Positions 1-6,960 of a DNA stretch of 31,561 nt are shown one piece after another (position 1 is the stretch's first letter; every line of letters begins with the position of its first letter). Source of the stretch: UCB3 sp964415605 (lineage in GTDB: Bacteria > Chloroflexota > Anaerolineae > Epilineales > Epilineaceae); NCBI GenBank assembly GCA_964415605.1, contig CAYQBA010000031.1, positions 1 to 31,561 of the forward strand. Direction: 5' to 3'. The notes beneath the pieces are model-generated. The model was not told where the DNA came from, made no database searches, and saw nothing but the letters and a program-made list of their open reading frames with translations. Both the position numbers and the translations under genes were made by a program.

Positions 1-642
1 GGCCGCCGCGCGGTCCGCCAGCACCGTCGGGGCGCCGCTGGCCACGGCCTCGCGCGCCCGCCGCGCGATGGCCGTGCCCGAGGCGAGCGCCTCCAGGCAG
101 CCCGCGTGCCCGAGGTTGCACGCCGGCCCCCCCGCACGGACCACGACGTGTCCGAGCTCGCCCGCCAGGCCCGCCTGCCCCGCGAACACGTCGCCTCCCA
201 GGATGATCCCCCCGCCGACCCCCGTGCTGACCGTGAGGTAGATCACCGGGTCGAACCCCCGCCCCGCGCCCAGACGCGCCTCGGCCAGCCCGGCCAGGTT
301 GGCGTCGTTATGCACGCGCACCACCAGGCCCGTCGCGTCGCCGAGGCGCGCCGCCAGCGGGAAGCCGCGCCAGCCCGGCATGTTCGGCACCTCGTGGACC
401 ACGCCGGTGCGCGGGTCGAGCGGCCCGGGCGCGGCGACACCGATCCCCCCGGCGGGCCGGTCGGCGCCCGTTGCCAGCTCCGCGGCCAGCCCGACGATCG
501 CGGCGACGACGGCATCCGGCCCGCTGGCCGCCGGGGTGGCGATCCGCCGCCGGTCCAGCACGGTCCCGTCGCGCGCCACGCGCGCGGCGCGCAGGTGCGT
601 GCCGCCGAGGTCGACCGCCAGCGCGTACGGGGTTGAACCCAT
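1..642 (-). CDS. ROK family sugar kinase / glucokinase-like (C-terminus beyond window)
   Basis: ROK proteins are ATP-dependent sugar kinases or sugar-responsive repressors. This one begins directly with the ATPase fold and has no N-terminal helix-turn-helix, so a cytoplasmic hexose kinase is the likelier role. The frame gives 214 residues from ATG at 642 and runs off the left edge. The phosphate-binding DLGGTH is at residues 11-16. HNDAN at 111-115 carries the expected catalytic Asp113, and STGVGGGIILGG at 139-150 matches the ROK signature. The zinc site reads GELGH (His165) then CNLGHAGCLE (Cys175, Leu177, Cys182). The family usually has CxCGxxGC, so the middle Cys is replaced by Leu. The gene is divergent from mutS across 30 bp, with no obvious Shine-Dalgarno. 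The sugar substrate cannot be read from the sequence. Confidence 0.9.
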   Translation of the reverse strand, partial: MGSTPYALAVDLGGTHLRAARVARDGTVLDRRRIATPAASGPDAVVAAIVGLAAELATGADRPAGGIGVAAPGPLDPRTGVVHEVPNMPGWRGFPLAARLGDATGLVVRVHNDANLAGLAEARLGAGRGFDPVIYLTVSTGVGGGIILGGDVFAGQAGLAGELGHVVVRAGGPACNLGHAGCLEALASGTAIARRAREAVASGAPTVLADRAAA

Positions 643-653
643 GGCCGGGCAAT

Positions 654-661
654 CGTATACT
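654..661. promoter_or_regulatory. Shared divergent -10 region of ROK kinase and mutS
   Basis: The palindrome GTATAC (655-660) sits in the middle of the 30-bp gap. Read on plus it gives TATACT (656-661), ending 11 nt before the mutS ATG. Read on minus it gives TATACG (659-654), ending 11 nt before the kinase ATG at 642. Both transcripts would therefore start within a few bases of their start codons. No clear -35 is visible on either side. The call rests on position and the -10 match only. Confidence 0.45.
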
Positions 662-672
662 CCGCCCTTGCC

Positions 673-3390
673 ATGAGCAAAGAGACCCCCATGATGCGCC
701 AGTGGTCGACGATCAAGCGCCAGCATCCGGACGCCATCGTCCTCTTCCGCCTCGGCGACTTCTACGAGGCGTTCAACGAGGACGCCGCACGCCTTGCCGA
801 CGTCTGCGACGTCACGCTGACCAGTCGCCCCGTGGCCAAGGGCGAGCGCGCCCCGATGGCGGGCGTGCCGTACCACGCCGTCGACGGCTACATCGCCCAG
901 ATGGTTCGCCGCGGGCTGAAGGTGGCGATCGTCGAGCAGACCGGGCCCGAGGCCAGCCCCGAGAAGCGGGCGCGGATGAGCCGCCTGGCCGTCGCCGAGG
1001 CGGCCGTTGCGCCGCCGGCCGCCAAGGGCATCATGGCGCGCGAGGTCGTGCGCGTCGTCACGCCCGGCACGCTCGTCGAGGGCGACCTCCTCGACGCCCG
1101 GTCCCACAACTATCTCGCGGCCGTCGTCTGGTCCGACGCCGGCGCCGGCCTGGCCCACGCCGACATCACGACCGGCGACTTCGCAACCACCGACTTTACC
1201 GGCCCCGACGCCGAGCGGCGGTTGTCCGACGAGCTCGTCCGGCTGCGCCCGGCCGAGCTGATCGTCCCGGAGGTGCCCGGCGACGGCGCCGACCCCCGCG
1301 CCGACCGCCTGCGCGCAACGATCGAGGCCCTGGGGCTCCCGACCGCCGTCATGCCCTACGCGGCGTGGCGCTTCGACGCGGCCAACGCCGAGCGCGTGCT
1401 CCTCGAGCACTTCCACACGGTGTCGCTCGCGGCCTACGGGTGCGCCGACCGGCCCCTGGCGGCACGCGCGGCGGGCGCGGTCCTGGCTTACCTGCGCGAT
1501 GCCCAGAAGAGCGCCGTCGCGCACGTCGGCACGCTCGCGACGTATGCCACCGACGCGTTCATGCAGCTCGACGCCGCCACGCGCCGCAACCTCGAGATCA
1601 CGACGACGCTGCGCGGCGACGGCCGCAAGGGGTCGCTCCTGGCCACGCTCGACGCGACGCTCACGCCGATGGGCGGGCGGTGCCTGCGCGCGTGGCTCGA
1701 CCAGCCGCTCGTCGACCGCGCGCGCATCGAGCGCCGGCTCGACGCGGTCGAGGCCCTGGCCGGCGATGGCCGGGGCCGGGCCGAGATCCGCGCCGGCCTC
1801 AAGGGCATGCCCGACATCGAGCGCCTGATGCACCGCGTCGCCGCCGGCTATGCCGGGCCGCGCGAGCTGCGCAAGCTGGCCGACGGCCTCCGGCGCATGG
1901 CCGGGCTGCGGGCGCACGTCGCGGCGCTGCCCCAGGCGCCGGCCACGCTGGCGCGGCTGTGCACCCAGGACGTCGCGGGTGTGGCCGACGCCATCGACGC
2001 CGCCATCGCCGACGACCCCCCGGCCGTGCTCGGCGTGCCCGGCGTCATCCGCCCGGGCCACTCGGCCGAGCTCGACGCGATCCACGCGTCGGTGGCCGAC
2101 GCCCGCGCGTGGATCGCCGGCCTCGAAGCGCTCGAGCGCGAGCGGACGGGCATCCGCAGGCTCAAGGTCGGCTTCAACCGGGTCTTCGGCTACTACCTCG
2201 AGCTGCCCAAGGCCGACGCCGACCGCGTCCCGGCCGACTACCACCGCAAGCAGACCACGACCGGCGGCGAGCGCTACATCACGCCGGATCTCAAGGCGCG
2301 CGAGAGCGAGGTCCTCCACGCCGAGGAGACGATCGTCGCCACCGAGCGTCAGCTTTTCGTGGCATTGGTCGAGGGCGTGGCGGCCCGATCGGCCGAGATC
2401 CTTGCCGCCGCCCGCGACGTGGCCATGCTCGACACCCTGGCGGCCCTGGCGGAGGTCGCCGTGCAGCACCGCTACGCACGGCCGGTGCTCGCCGACGGGC
2501 GGGAGCTCGCCATCGCCGGCGGCCGGCACCCGGTGGTCGAGCGGATGCGGCTCGACGCGCCGTTCGTCCCCAACGACGTGGCCATCGGGGCGGGGGAGAT
2601 CATCCTCCTCACCGGGCCGAACATGGCCGGCAAGAGCACGGTGGGGCGGATGGTGGCGCTCGTCGTCCTCATGGCGCAGGTCGGATCGTTCGTGCCGGCC
2701 GACGCCGCCCAGATCGGGATCGTGGACCGGATCTTCACCCGGATCGGCGCCCAGGACGAGCTCGCCGCCGGCCAGAGCACGTTCATGGTCGAGATGGTCG
2801 AGACCGCGGGCATCCTGCACCACGCCACGGCGCGCAGCCTCGTCATCCTCGACGAGCTCGGGCGCGGCACCAGCACGTACGACGGGATGGCCATCGCGTG
2901 GGCGGTCATCGAGCACATCCACAACCACCCGCGCCTCGGCGCGCGCACGCTCTTCGCGACGCACTACCACGAGCTGACGGCGCTGGCGGACCTCCTGCCG
3001 CGCGTGCGCAACTTCAACATGGCGGTGGCCGAGACCCAGGCCGGGATCGCCTTCCTCCACCGCATCGAGCCCGGGACGGCCGACCGATCCTACGGCATCC
3101 ACGTCGCCGAGCTGGCGGGCCTGCCGCGCGACGTCACGGCGCGGGCGTGGGCGATCCTCGAGCGGCTCGAGGCCGAGGGCAACGTACCGCTGCAGCGCGC
3201 CGACCACCGCCCGCCGCCCGCGGGCACCGGCCAGCTGCCGCTCTTCGCGCCGGTCGAGGTCGAGCACCCGGTGGTCGAGGCCCTCCGCCGCCTCGACGTC
3301 GACGGCATGACGCCGCTGGGCGCCCTCACGGCGCTGTACGAACTGCGCGGACTGGTCCGCGCGTCGGACGGGGGGCCGACATCGATATGA
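673..3390 (+). CDS. mutS: DNA mismatch repair protein MutS
   Basis: MutS binds mismatches and small loops in DNA as a dimer and starts methyl-independent or MutL-dependent repair. The protein is 905 residues, near the usual 850-900. The mismatch-reading Phe-x-Glu lies in GDFYEAF (Phe30, Glu32). The ABC-type ATPase is at the C-terminus, with Walker A GPNMAGKST at residues 648-656, the signature and Walker B region LDELGRGTSTYDG with Asp727-Glu728, and the switch His in ATHYHEL. Relative to typical MutS there is a stretch of about 20 extra residues after the connector start (GPEASPEKRARMSRLAVAEA, roughly residues 93-115), rich in Ala and Arg. No mutL is present here. The ATG at 673 has no Shine-Dalgarno but lies just downstream of TATACT, suggesting a nearly leaderless mRNA. 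The 3' end overlaps the next gene by ATGA. Confidence 0.98.
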   Translation: MSKETPMMRQWSTIKRQHPDAIVLFRLGDFYEAFNEDAARLADVCDVTLTSRPVAKGERAPMAGVPYHAVDGYIAQMVRRGLKVAIVEQTGPEASPEKRARMSRLAVAEAAVAPPAAKGIMAREVVRVVTPGTLVEGDLLDARSHNYLAAVVWSDAGAGLAHADITTGDFATTDFTGPDAERRLSDELVRLRPAELIVPEVPGDGADPRADRLRATIEALGLPTAVMPYAAWRFDAANAERVLLEHFHTVSLAAYGCADRPLAARAAGAVLAYLRDAQKSAVAHVGTLATYATDAFMQLDAATRRNLEITTTLRGDGRKGSLLATLDATLTPMGGRCLRAWLDQPLVDRARIERRLDAVEALAGDGRGRAEIRAGLKGMPDIERLMHRVAAGYAGPRELRKLADGLRRMAGLRAHVAALPQAPATLARLCTQDVAGVADAIDAAIADDPPAVLGVPGVIRPGHSAELDAIHASVADARAWIAGLEALERERTGIRRLKVGFNRVFGYYLELPKADADRVPADYHRKQTTTGGERYITPDLKARESEVLHAEETIVATERQLFVALVEGVAARSAEILAAARDVAMLDTLAALAEVAVQHRYARPVLADGRELAIAGGRHPVVERMRLDAPFVPNDVAIGAGEIILLTGPNMAGKSTVGRMVALVVLMAQVGSFVPADAAQIGIVDRIFTRIGAQDELAAGQSTFMVEMVETAGILHHATARSLVILDELGRGTSTYDGMAIAWAVIEHIHNHPRLGARTLFATHYHELTALADLLPRVRNFNMAVAETQAGIAFLHRIEPGTADRSYGIHVAELAGLPRDVTARAWAILERLEAEGNVPLQRADHRPPPAGTGQLPLFAPVEVEHPVVEALRRLDVDGMTPLGALTALYELRGLVRASDGGPTSI

Positions 3391-5492
3391 GCACTTGGCG
3401 TGACCACGGCTGGCTGGCGGCCGGCGCGGCTGGCCTCATCGGAGCGCTGTGGGCGCTCCCGGCGCCGGGCGCTGGGCTAAGCGCGGGACCGGCGGGACCG
3501 GCCGGCCCTGTCTTCGCCGCCGCGCCGCCGCCAGGCGGCGACGAGACGCCGCGGACCTTGCCGGCCGGGACGTACGGCGGCGCGTGCCGGCCGTGGGTGC
3601 ACGTGAACGACGGCGCGTTCGGGCTGGGCGTCGCCCCCTACACGTCCGAGGAAGGCTTCGAGCTGACCGTCCATGGCGGCAAGCTCTACGTCGGCATGGA
3701 AGCCGACAACACGCTCGGGGCGCGCGTGTGGCGCACCCGCGATGGGGTCGCCATCGCCACCGGGCAAGCGGACTGGGAGCAGGTCGTGCCCGACGCGTTC
3801 GGCGACGTGGCCAACAACGACCACATCGACAGCCTGGCGGGCTTCGGCGGCCACCTCTATGCGTCGACGGCGGTGCAGAACGCGTCACACGATGGTTCCG
3901 AGGTGTGGCGCAGCGCCAGCGGGGCGGCCGGCACGTGGACCCAGGTCAACCACAGCGGCTTCCCCACCCCGCCGCCGACGGCCGAGCCCGACAGCCAGAA
4001 CTTCAAGGACATGCTGGTCTTCGACGGCGCCGACACGCCTCCGGAGCTGTGCGCCGGCACCGGCAACGCCACCACGGGCACGCAGGTCTTTTGCACCGAC
4101 GGCGTGACCCTCGATGGCGGCGGGCCGCGCCTGGTCTGGACACAGCGCAACCTCGACGGCTTCGACGGCGCCGGCACCGAGATCACGAGCCAGTCGGCCG
4201 ACGTGTGGGGCGGGCGGCTGTACATCGGCACGGCCCGGTTCGCCGGCTTCCCGGGCAGCGTCTGGCGCACCGACGGCACGCTCGACGGCGGAACGGGCGC
4301 GGCCCATGACTGGCTTTGGGAGAACGTCTTCACCGCGCCCGCCAACAACCGGGTTGACGTCGTGGGGCCGTACGCCGGCCACCTGTACGTCGCCTTCGAT
4401 GGCGGCAGCGGCACCGAGGTGTGGCGCAGCGCCACCGGTGCGAGCGGGTCGTGGGCGCAGGTCAACCTGGACGGCTTCGACGGCGACGCGGGCAACGGAC
4501 GCGCCATCGTCGACGGCCAGGCGGTGTACAACGGGCTCCTGTACGTCGCGCCGACGCACGCGTCGACCGGCGTCGAGATCTGGCGAACCGACGGAAGCCT
4601 CTCTGGCGGCGGCCCCGAGCTGGCGTGGGCGCGCGCCAACCCCGACGGGTTCGGCTTCGCCAGCACGTTCGCGGCGGAGCTGGCCGAGCTCAACGGCTAC
4701 CTCTACGCGTGGACCAGCGACTACACGCGCGGCCAGGAGGTCCTGCGGAGCAAGTGCCCGATCTGCCAGTCGATGGCCATCACGGGCCCCGGCGCATACG
4801 ACTTCGACGGAGTCGGCGCGACGCTGGACGTCACGAGCGAGGACGTCGACAGCGTCGAGGTGTGCGTGTTCCCCGACGCCTTCCCCGACGTCGCGCCGCT
4901 GGAACGGCCGATCAAGCGGCACTTCGAGATCACGTCGAGCGGCGGGTCAGGCAGCGTGGCGGCCGACATGACGCTCGCCTACGCTCCGGACGACGCCGAC
5001 GAGCTCGATCCCAGCGACATCGCCGACGAAGCCACGACGTACCTCCGCCGCTGGACGGGTGGCGGTTGGGCCGACTGCCCGTCCGGTGACCGGAGCCGCG
5101 ACACCGGCGCCAACACCGTCACGTGCGCCGGCGTCACCGAGCTGACCGGCCTGTGGTCGATGAGCGGGACGCTGAACGGCCCGCCGATGGCCGTGACGCT
5201 GGAGTCCCTGGTGGCCCGGCGCCGGGGGCGGGCCGTGGTCGTCGCGTGGCGCACGGCCACGGAGACCGGTCACGCGGGTTTCCGCGTGCTGCGGGACGCG
5301 GGCGGCGGCGCAGTCGTGGACCTGACGCCGCGCCTCGTCGCGCCGCGCGGCTCCGAATTGGGCGGGGCGGACTACACCTTTACCGATGCCACCGCACCGG
5401 CGCGGGCGGTGCGCTACTGGATCGAGGACGTCGACAACCACGGCCGATCCGAGCGGCACGGTCCGGTCCTGGCGCCGCGGGTGGGGCGATAG
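3387..5492 (+). CDS. Secreted propeller-like repeat protein with C-terminal Fn3-like region
   Basis: The 701-residue protein is probably exported. Residues 1-45 form a signal-like segment (short basic start, Ala/Leu/Gly core, Ala-Pro-rich cleavage zone). Residues 60-455 repeat blades of the kind GG.LY.G...... followed by VWRSASGAAG or IWRTDGSLSGG and W.QVN.DGF. At least five blades are visible, which suggests a beta-propeller. A CPICQS motif near residue 456 opens a second region (DFDGVGATLDVTS to TGLWSM) resembling the choice-of-anchor U domain seen in surface proteins. The end (VAWRTATETGHAGFRVLR) is fibronectin-III-like. The start ATG overlaps the mutS stop (ATGA), with a G-rich stretch upstream serving as a weak ribosome binding site, so translation is likely coupled. 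A functional link to mismatch repair is not implied. No enzyme motif was seen. Confidence 0.85.
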   Translation: MSTWRDHGWLAAGAAGLIGALWALPAPGAGLSAGPAGPAGPVFAAAPPPGGDETPRTLPAGTYGGACRPWVHVNDGAFGLGVAPYTSEEGFELTVHGGKLYVGMEADNTLGARVWRTRDGVAIATGQADWEQVVPDAFGDVANNDHIDSLAGFGGHLYASTAVQNASHDGSEVWRSASGAAGTWTQVNHSGFPTPPPTAEPDSQNFKDMLVFDGADTPPELCAGTGNATTGTQVFCTDGVTLDGGGPRLVWTQRNLDGFDGAGTEITSQSADVWGGRLYIGTARFAGFPGSVWRTDGTLDGGTGAAHDWLWENVFTAPANNRVDVVGPYAGHLYVAFDGGSGTEVWRSATGASGSWAQVNLDGFDGDAGNGRAIVDGQAVYNGLLYVAPTHASTGVEIWRTDGSLSGGGPELAWARANPDGFGFASTFAAELAELNGYLYAWTSDYTRGQEVLRSKCPICQSMAITGPGAYDFDGVGATLDVTSEDVDSVEVCVFPDAFPDVAPLERPIKRHFEITSSGGSGSVAADMTLAYAPDDADELDPSDIADEATTYLRRWTGGGWADCPSGDRSRDTGANTVTCAGVTELTGLWSMSGTLNGPPMAVTLESLVARRRGRAVVVAWRTATETGHAGFRVLRDAGGGAVVDLTPRLVAPRGSELGGADYTFTDATAPARAVRYWIEDVDNHGRSERHGPVLAPRVGR

Positions 5493-5505
5493 GCAAGGAG
5501 ACGCG

Positions 5506-5629
5506 GCGCGGCTCGCCGGCGCCCGGCCCGCCTGATCCGCCGCGATGCCGGCGCCGCGGGTGATCGCCGACGCCGTGACGGCCCGTCTTCGCAGCCGCCT
5601 GTCGCGCGGCTCGCCGGCGCCCGGCCCGC
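5506..5629 (+). repeat. 26-bp direct repeat around the transporter start
   Basis: An identical 26-bp GC-rich segment beginning gcgcggctcgccggcg occurs at 5506-5531 and again at 5604-5629, 98 bp apart. The first copy is in the gap after the propeller gene. The second lies inside the first codons of the EamA gene. It marks a small duplication and makes the transporter N-terminus uncertain. Confidence 0.8.
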
Positions 5630-6498
5630 GCCTCACCGGCGTGCTGACGCTCCTGGCCGTCACGGTGCTGTGGGGCACGACATTCGCCGTCATCAAGAGC
5701 GCCGTGCGGGACGTCGACCCCCTGCACCTGACGTTCGCGCGCTTCGCGCTCGCCGCGCTCGTGCTTGCCCCGTGGCTGACCCGGTCGCCGGGCGCCTGGG
5801 CGGCTGGCCTCGAGCTCGGCTTCTGGCTGTTCCTCGGCTACATCACCCAGGCCGTCGGGCTGCAGCACACCACCGCGGGCCGGAGCGCGTTCATCACGGC
5901 GGTGAGCGTCGTGCTGGTGCCGGTCCTGGCGGCCGCCGCCGGGCGGCACGTCCCGCGCCGCGTGCATGGGGCGGCGGCCATTGCGCTCTTGGGCGTCGGT
6001 CTGCTCTCGTGGGATGGCAGTCGGCCGAACATCGGCGACGCCTGGACGCTGGCGACCGCGGCGACGTACGCGGTCTACGTCGTGCGGCTCGAGGCGCACG
6101 CCCTGACCCTGGACACCCGCAGGCTCACCGCGGTGCAGCTGTGGAGCGTCACGCTCTTCGCGGCGCTCACGGCGGGCGCCGATGCGTGGCTGGCGGGCGC
6201 GGCAATGCGGGTCGCCGATGGCACCGCCGGGATCGCCGACATGATCCCGGCCGGGGCATGGGGTGCCGTCGTCTACCTCGGGCTGGTGGCGACAGCGCTG
6301 ACGACATGGCTGCAGGCCTGCGGTCAGCGGCGGGTCGGGGCGGCCGAGGCGGCGCTGATCTACACGACGGAGCCGCTGTGGGCGGCAGGCTTCGCGTGGC
6401 TGCTGTTGGGCGAGTCGCTGGGCGCGTTGGGTGTCGCGGGCGCCGCCCTGATCGTCGGCGCGACGCTGGTGAGCCTGTGGCCGGTGCGCCGCGCCTGA
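5545..6498 (+). CDS. EamA/DMT-superfamily transporter
   Basis: A 317-residue integral membrane protein with about ten hydrophobic segments in two homologous halves, the usual plan of drug/metabolite transporters (two EamA domains). The first half begins LLAVTVLWGTTFAVIKSAV (about residues 36-54) and continues FARFALAALVLAPWL. The second half contains VVYLGLVATALTTWLQACGQ and the typical TTEPLWAAGFAWLLLGE near residue 273. Substrate is unknown: family members export amino acids, nucleosides or drugs, or take up metabolites. The N-terminal 30 residues are basic and lie over a 26-bp repeat, and no good Shine-Dalgarno precedes 5545, so the true start could be further in, such as GTG at 5560. The gene follows the propeller gene by 52 bp on the same strand. 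Confidence 0.9.
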   Translation: MPAPRVIADAVTARLRSRLSRGSPAPGPRLTGVLTLLAVTVLWGTTFAVIKSAVRDVDPLHLTFARFALAALVLAPWLTRSPGAWAAGLELGFWLFLGYITQAVGLQHTTAGRSAFITAVSVVLVPVLAAAAGRHVPRRVHGAAAIALLGVGLLSWDGSRPNIGDAWTLATAATYAVYVVRLEAHALTLDTRRLTAVQLWSVTLFAALTAGADAWLAGAAMRVADGTAGIADMIPAGAWGAVVYLGLVATALTTWLQACGQRRVGAAEAALIYTTEPLWAAGFAWLLLGESLGALGVAGAALIVGATLVSLWPVRRA

Positions 6499-6660
6499 CA
6501 TGAACGGACCGCCGGCGCGGCCAACCGACCAACCAGGAGGCCCGCCAAAGGCGCCGGAGGCGCGCCAAAGACGCCGAAGTGTGATCGCATCCGGCATCTC
6601 GACGAGGGTGCCGGCTCGCCACGGTGGCGCCGCATCTGACTCGGCCCCGCGCCGCCCAAG
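6499..6660. other. Intergenic stretch without a recognisable gene
   Basis: Between the EamA stop and the duplicated module at 6661 I see only GC-rich, internally repetitive sequence (several gccaaag/ccggag-type short motifs) and no coding signature, hairpin with T-run, or promoter. An open frame from ATG 6500 runs through it, but the part before 6746 has no recognisable protein character. Confidence 0.5.
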
Positions 6661-6843
6661 GTTGACACGGCCGGCTGACGGGTCCGCCCGCCTTGTGTTG
6701 GACGTCGCCCACCACATACCGTACACTCGCGTGATCACCGAACGAATGCGGGAGGCCCGAGTACCAGCTATCGCGTGGACGCTGTCCGATCTCGTCAGAC
6801 CCGGCTCCGCCGTGGCCGTTTTGGCGGCCGTTGGCGCCGCGGT
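6661..6843 (+). repeat. Duplicated promoter + signal-peptide module, copy A
   Basis: This 183-bp segment matches 9128-9310 without gaps and with 18 mismatches by hand alignment (about 90%). It contains a promoter (TTGGAC 6698-6703, 18-bp spacer, TACACT 6722-6727), the ribosome binding site GGGAGG (6750-6755) and the coding sequence for a signal-peptide core (SAVAVLAAVGAAV). In this copy the GTG start that follows the ribosome binding site in copy B has become GTA. Confidence 0.9.
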
Positions 6844-6934
6844 GGCCGAGGGTGGCCCGACGTGCTCGGTCTTCGCCGGGTCCCATTTCGTGCGATTGCC
6901 CGGCGGACCAACGCCACCCTCGAGTGGAACGTGA
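6746..6934 (+). pseudogene. Truncated copy of the LVIVD-protein N-terminus / possible leader ORF
   Basis: Reading from ATG at 6746 gives 62 residues. The first 33 (MREARVPAIAWTLSDL onward) match the start of the secreted LVIVD protein at 9213. Homology then stops and an unrelated tail follows to TGA at 6934. The native start equivalent (GTG in the intact copy) is GTA here, which argues for decay. However, its stop TGA overlaps a GTG at 6931 that is in frame with the downstream glycosyltransferase (GTGA), so it could also act as a translated leader coupled to that gene. Remnant of a deleted paralogue is the simpler reading. Confidence 0.6.
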
Positions 6935-6960
6935 CACCATTGCCGCATCGTGCGTTCGCC

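Noticed and set aside
471..3386. Very long open frame on plus overlapping mutS in another frame
   Set aside because: Arg/Pro/Ala-rich translation without domains; it is the high-GC shadow of mutS. Only the part from 3387 on is a real gene.
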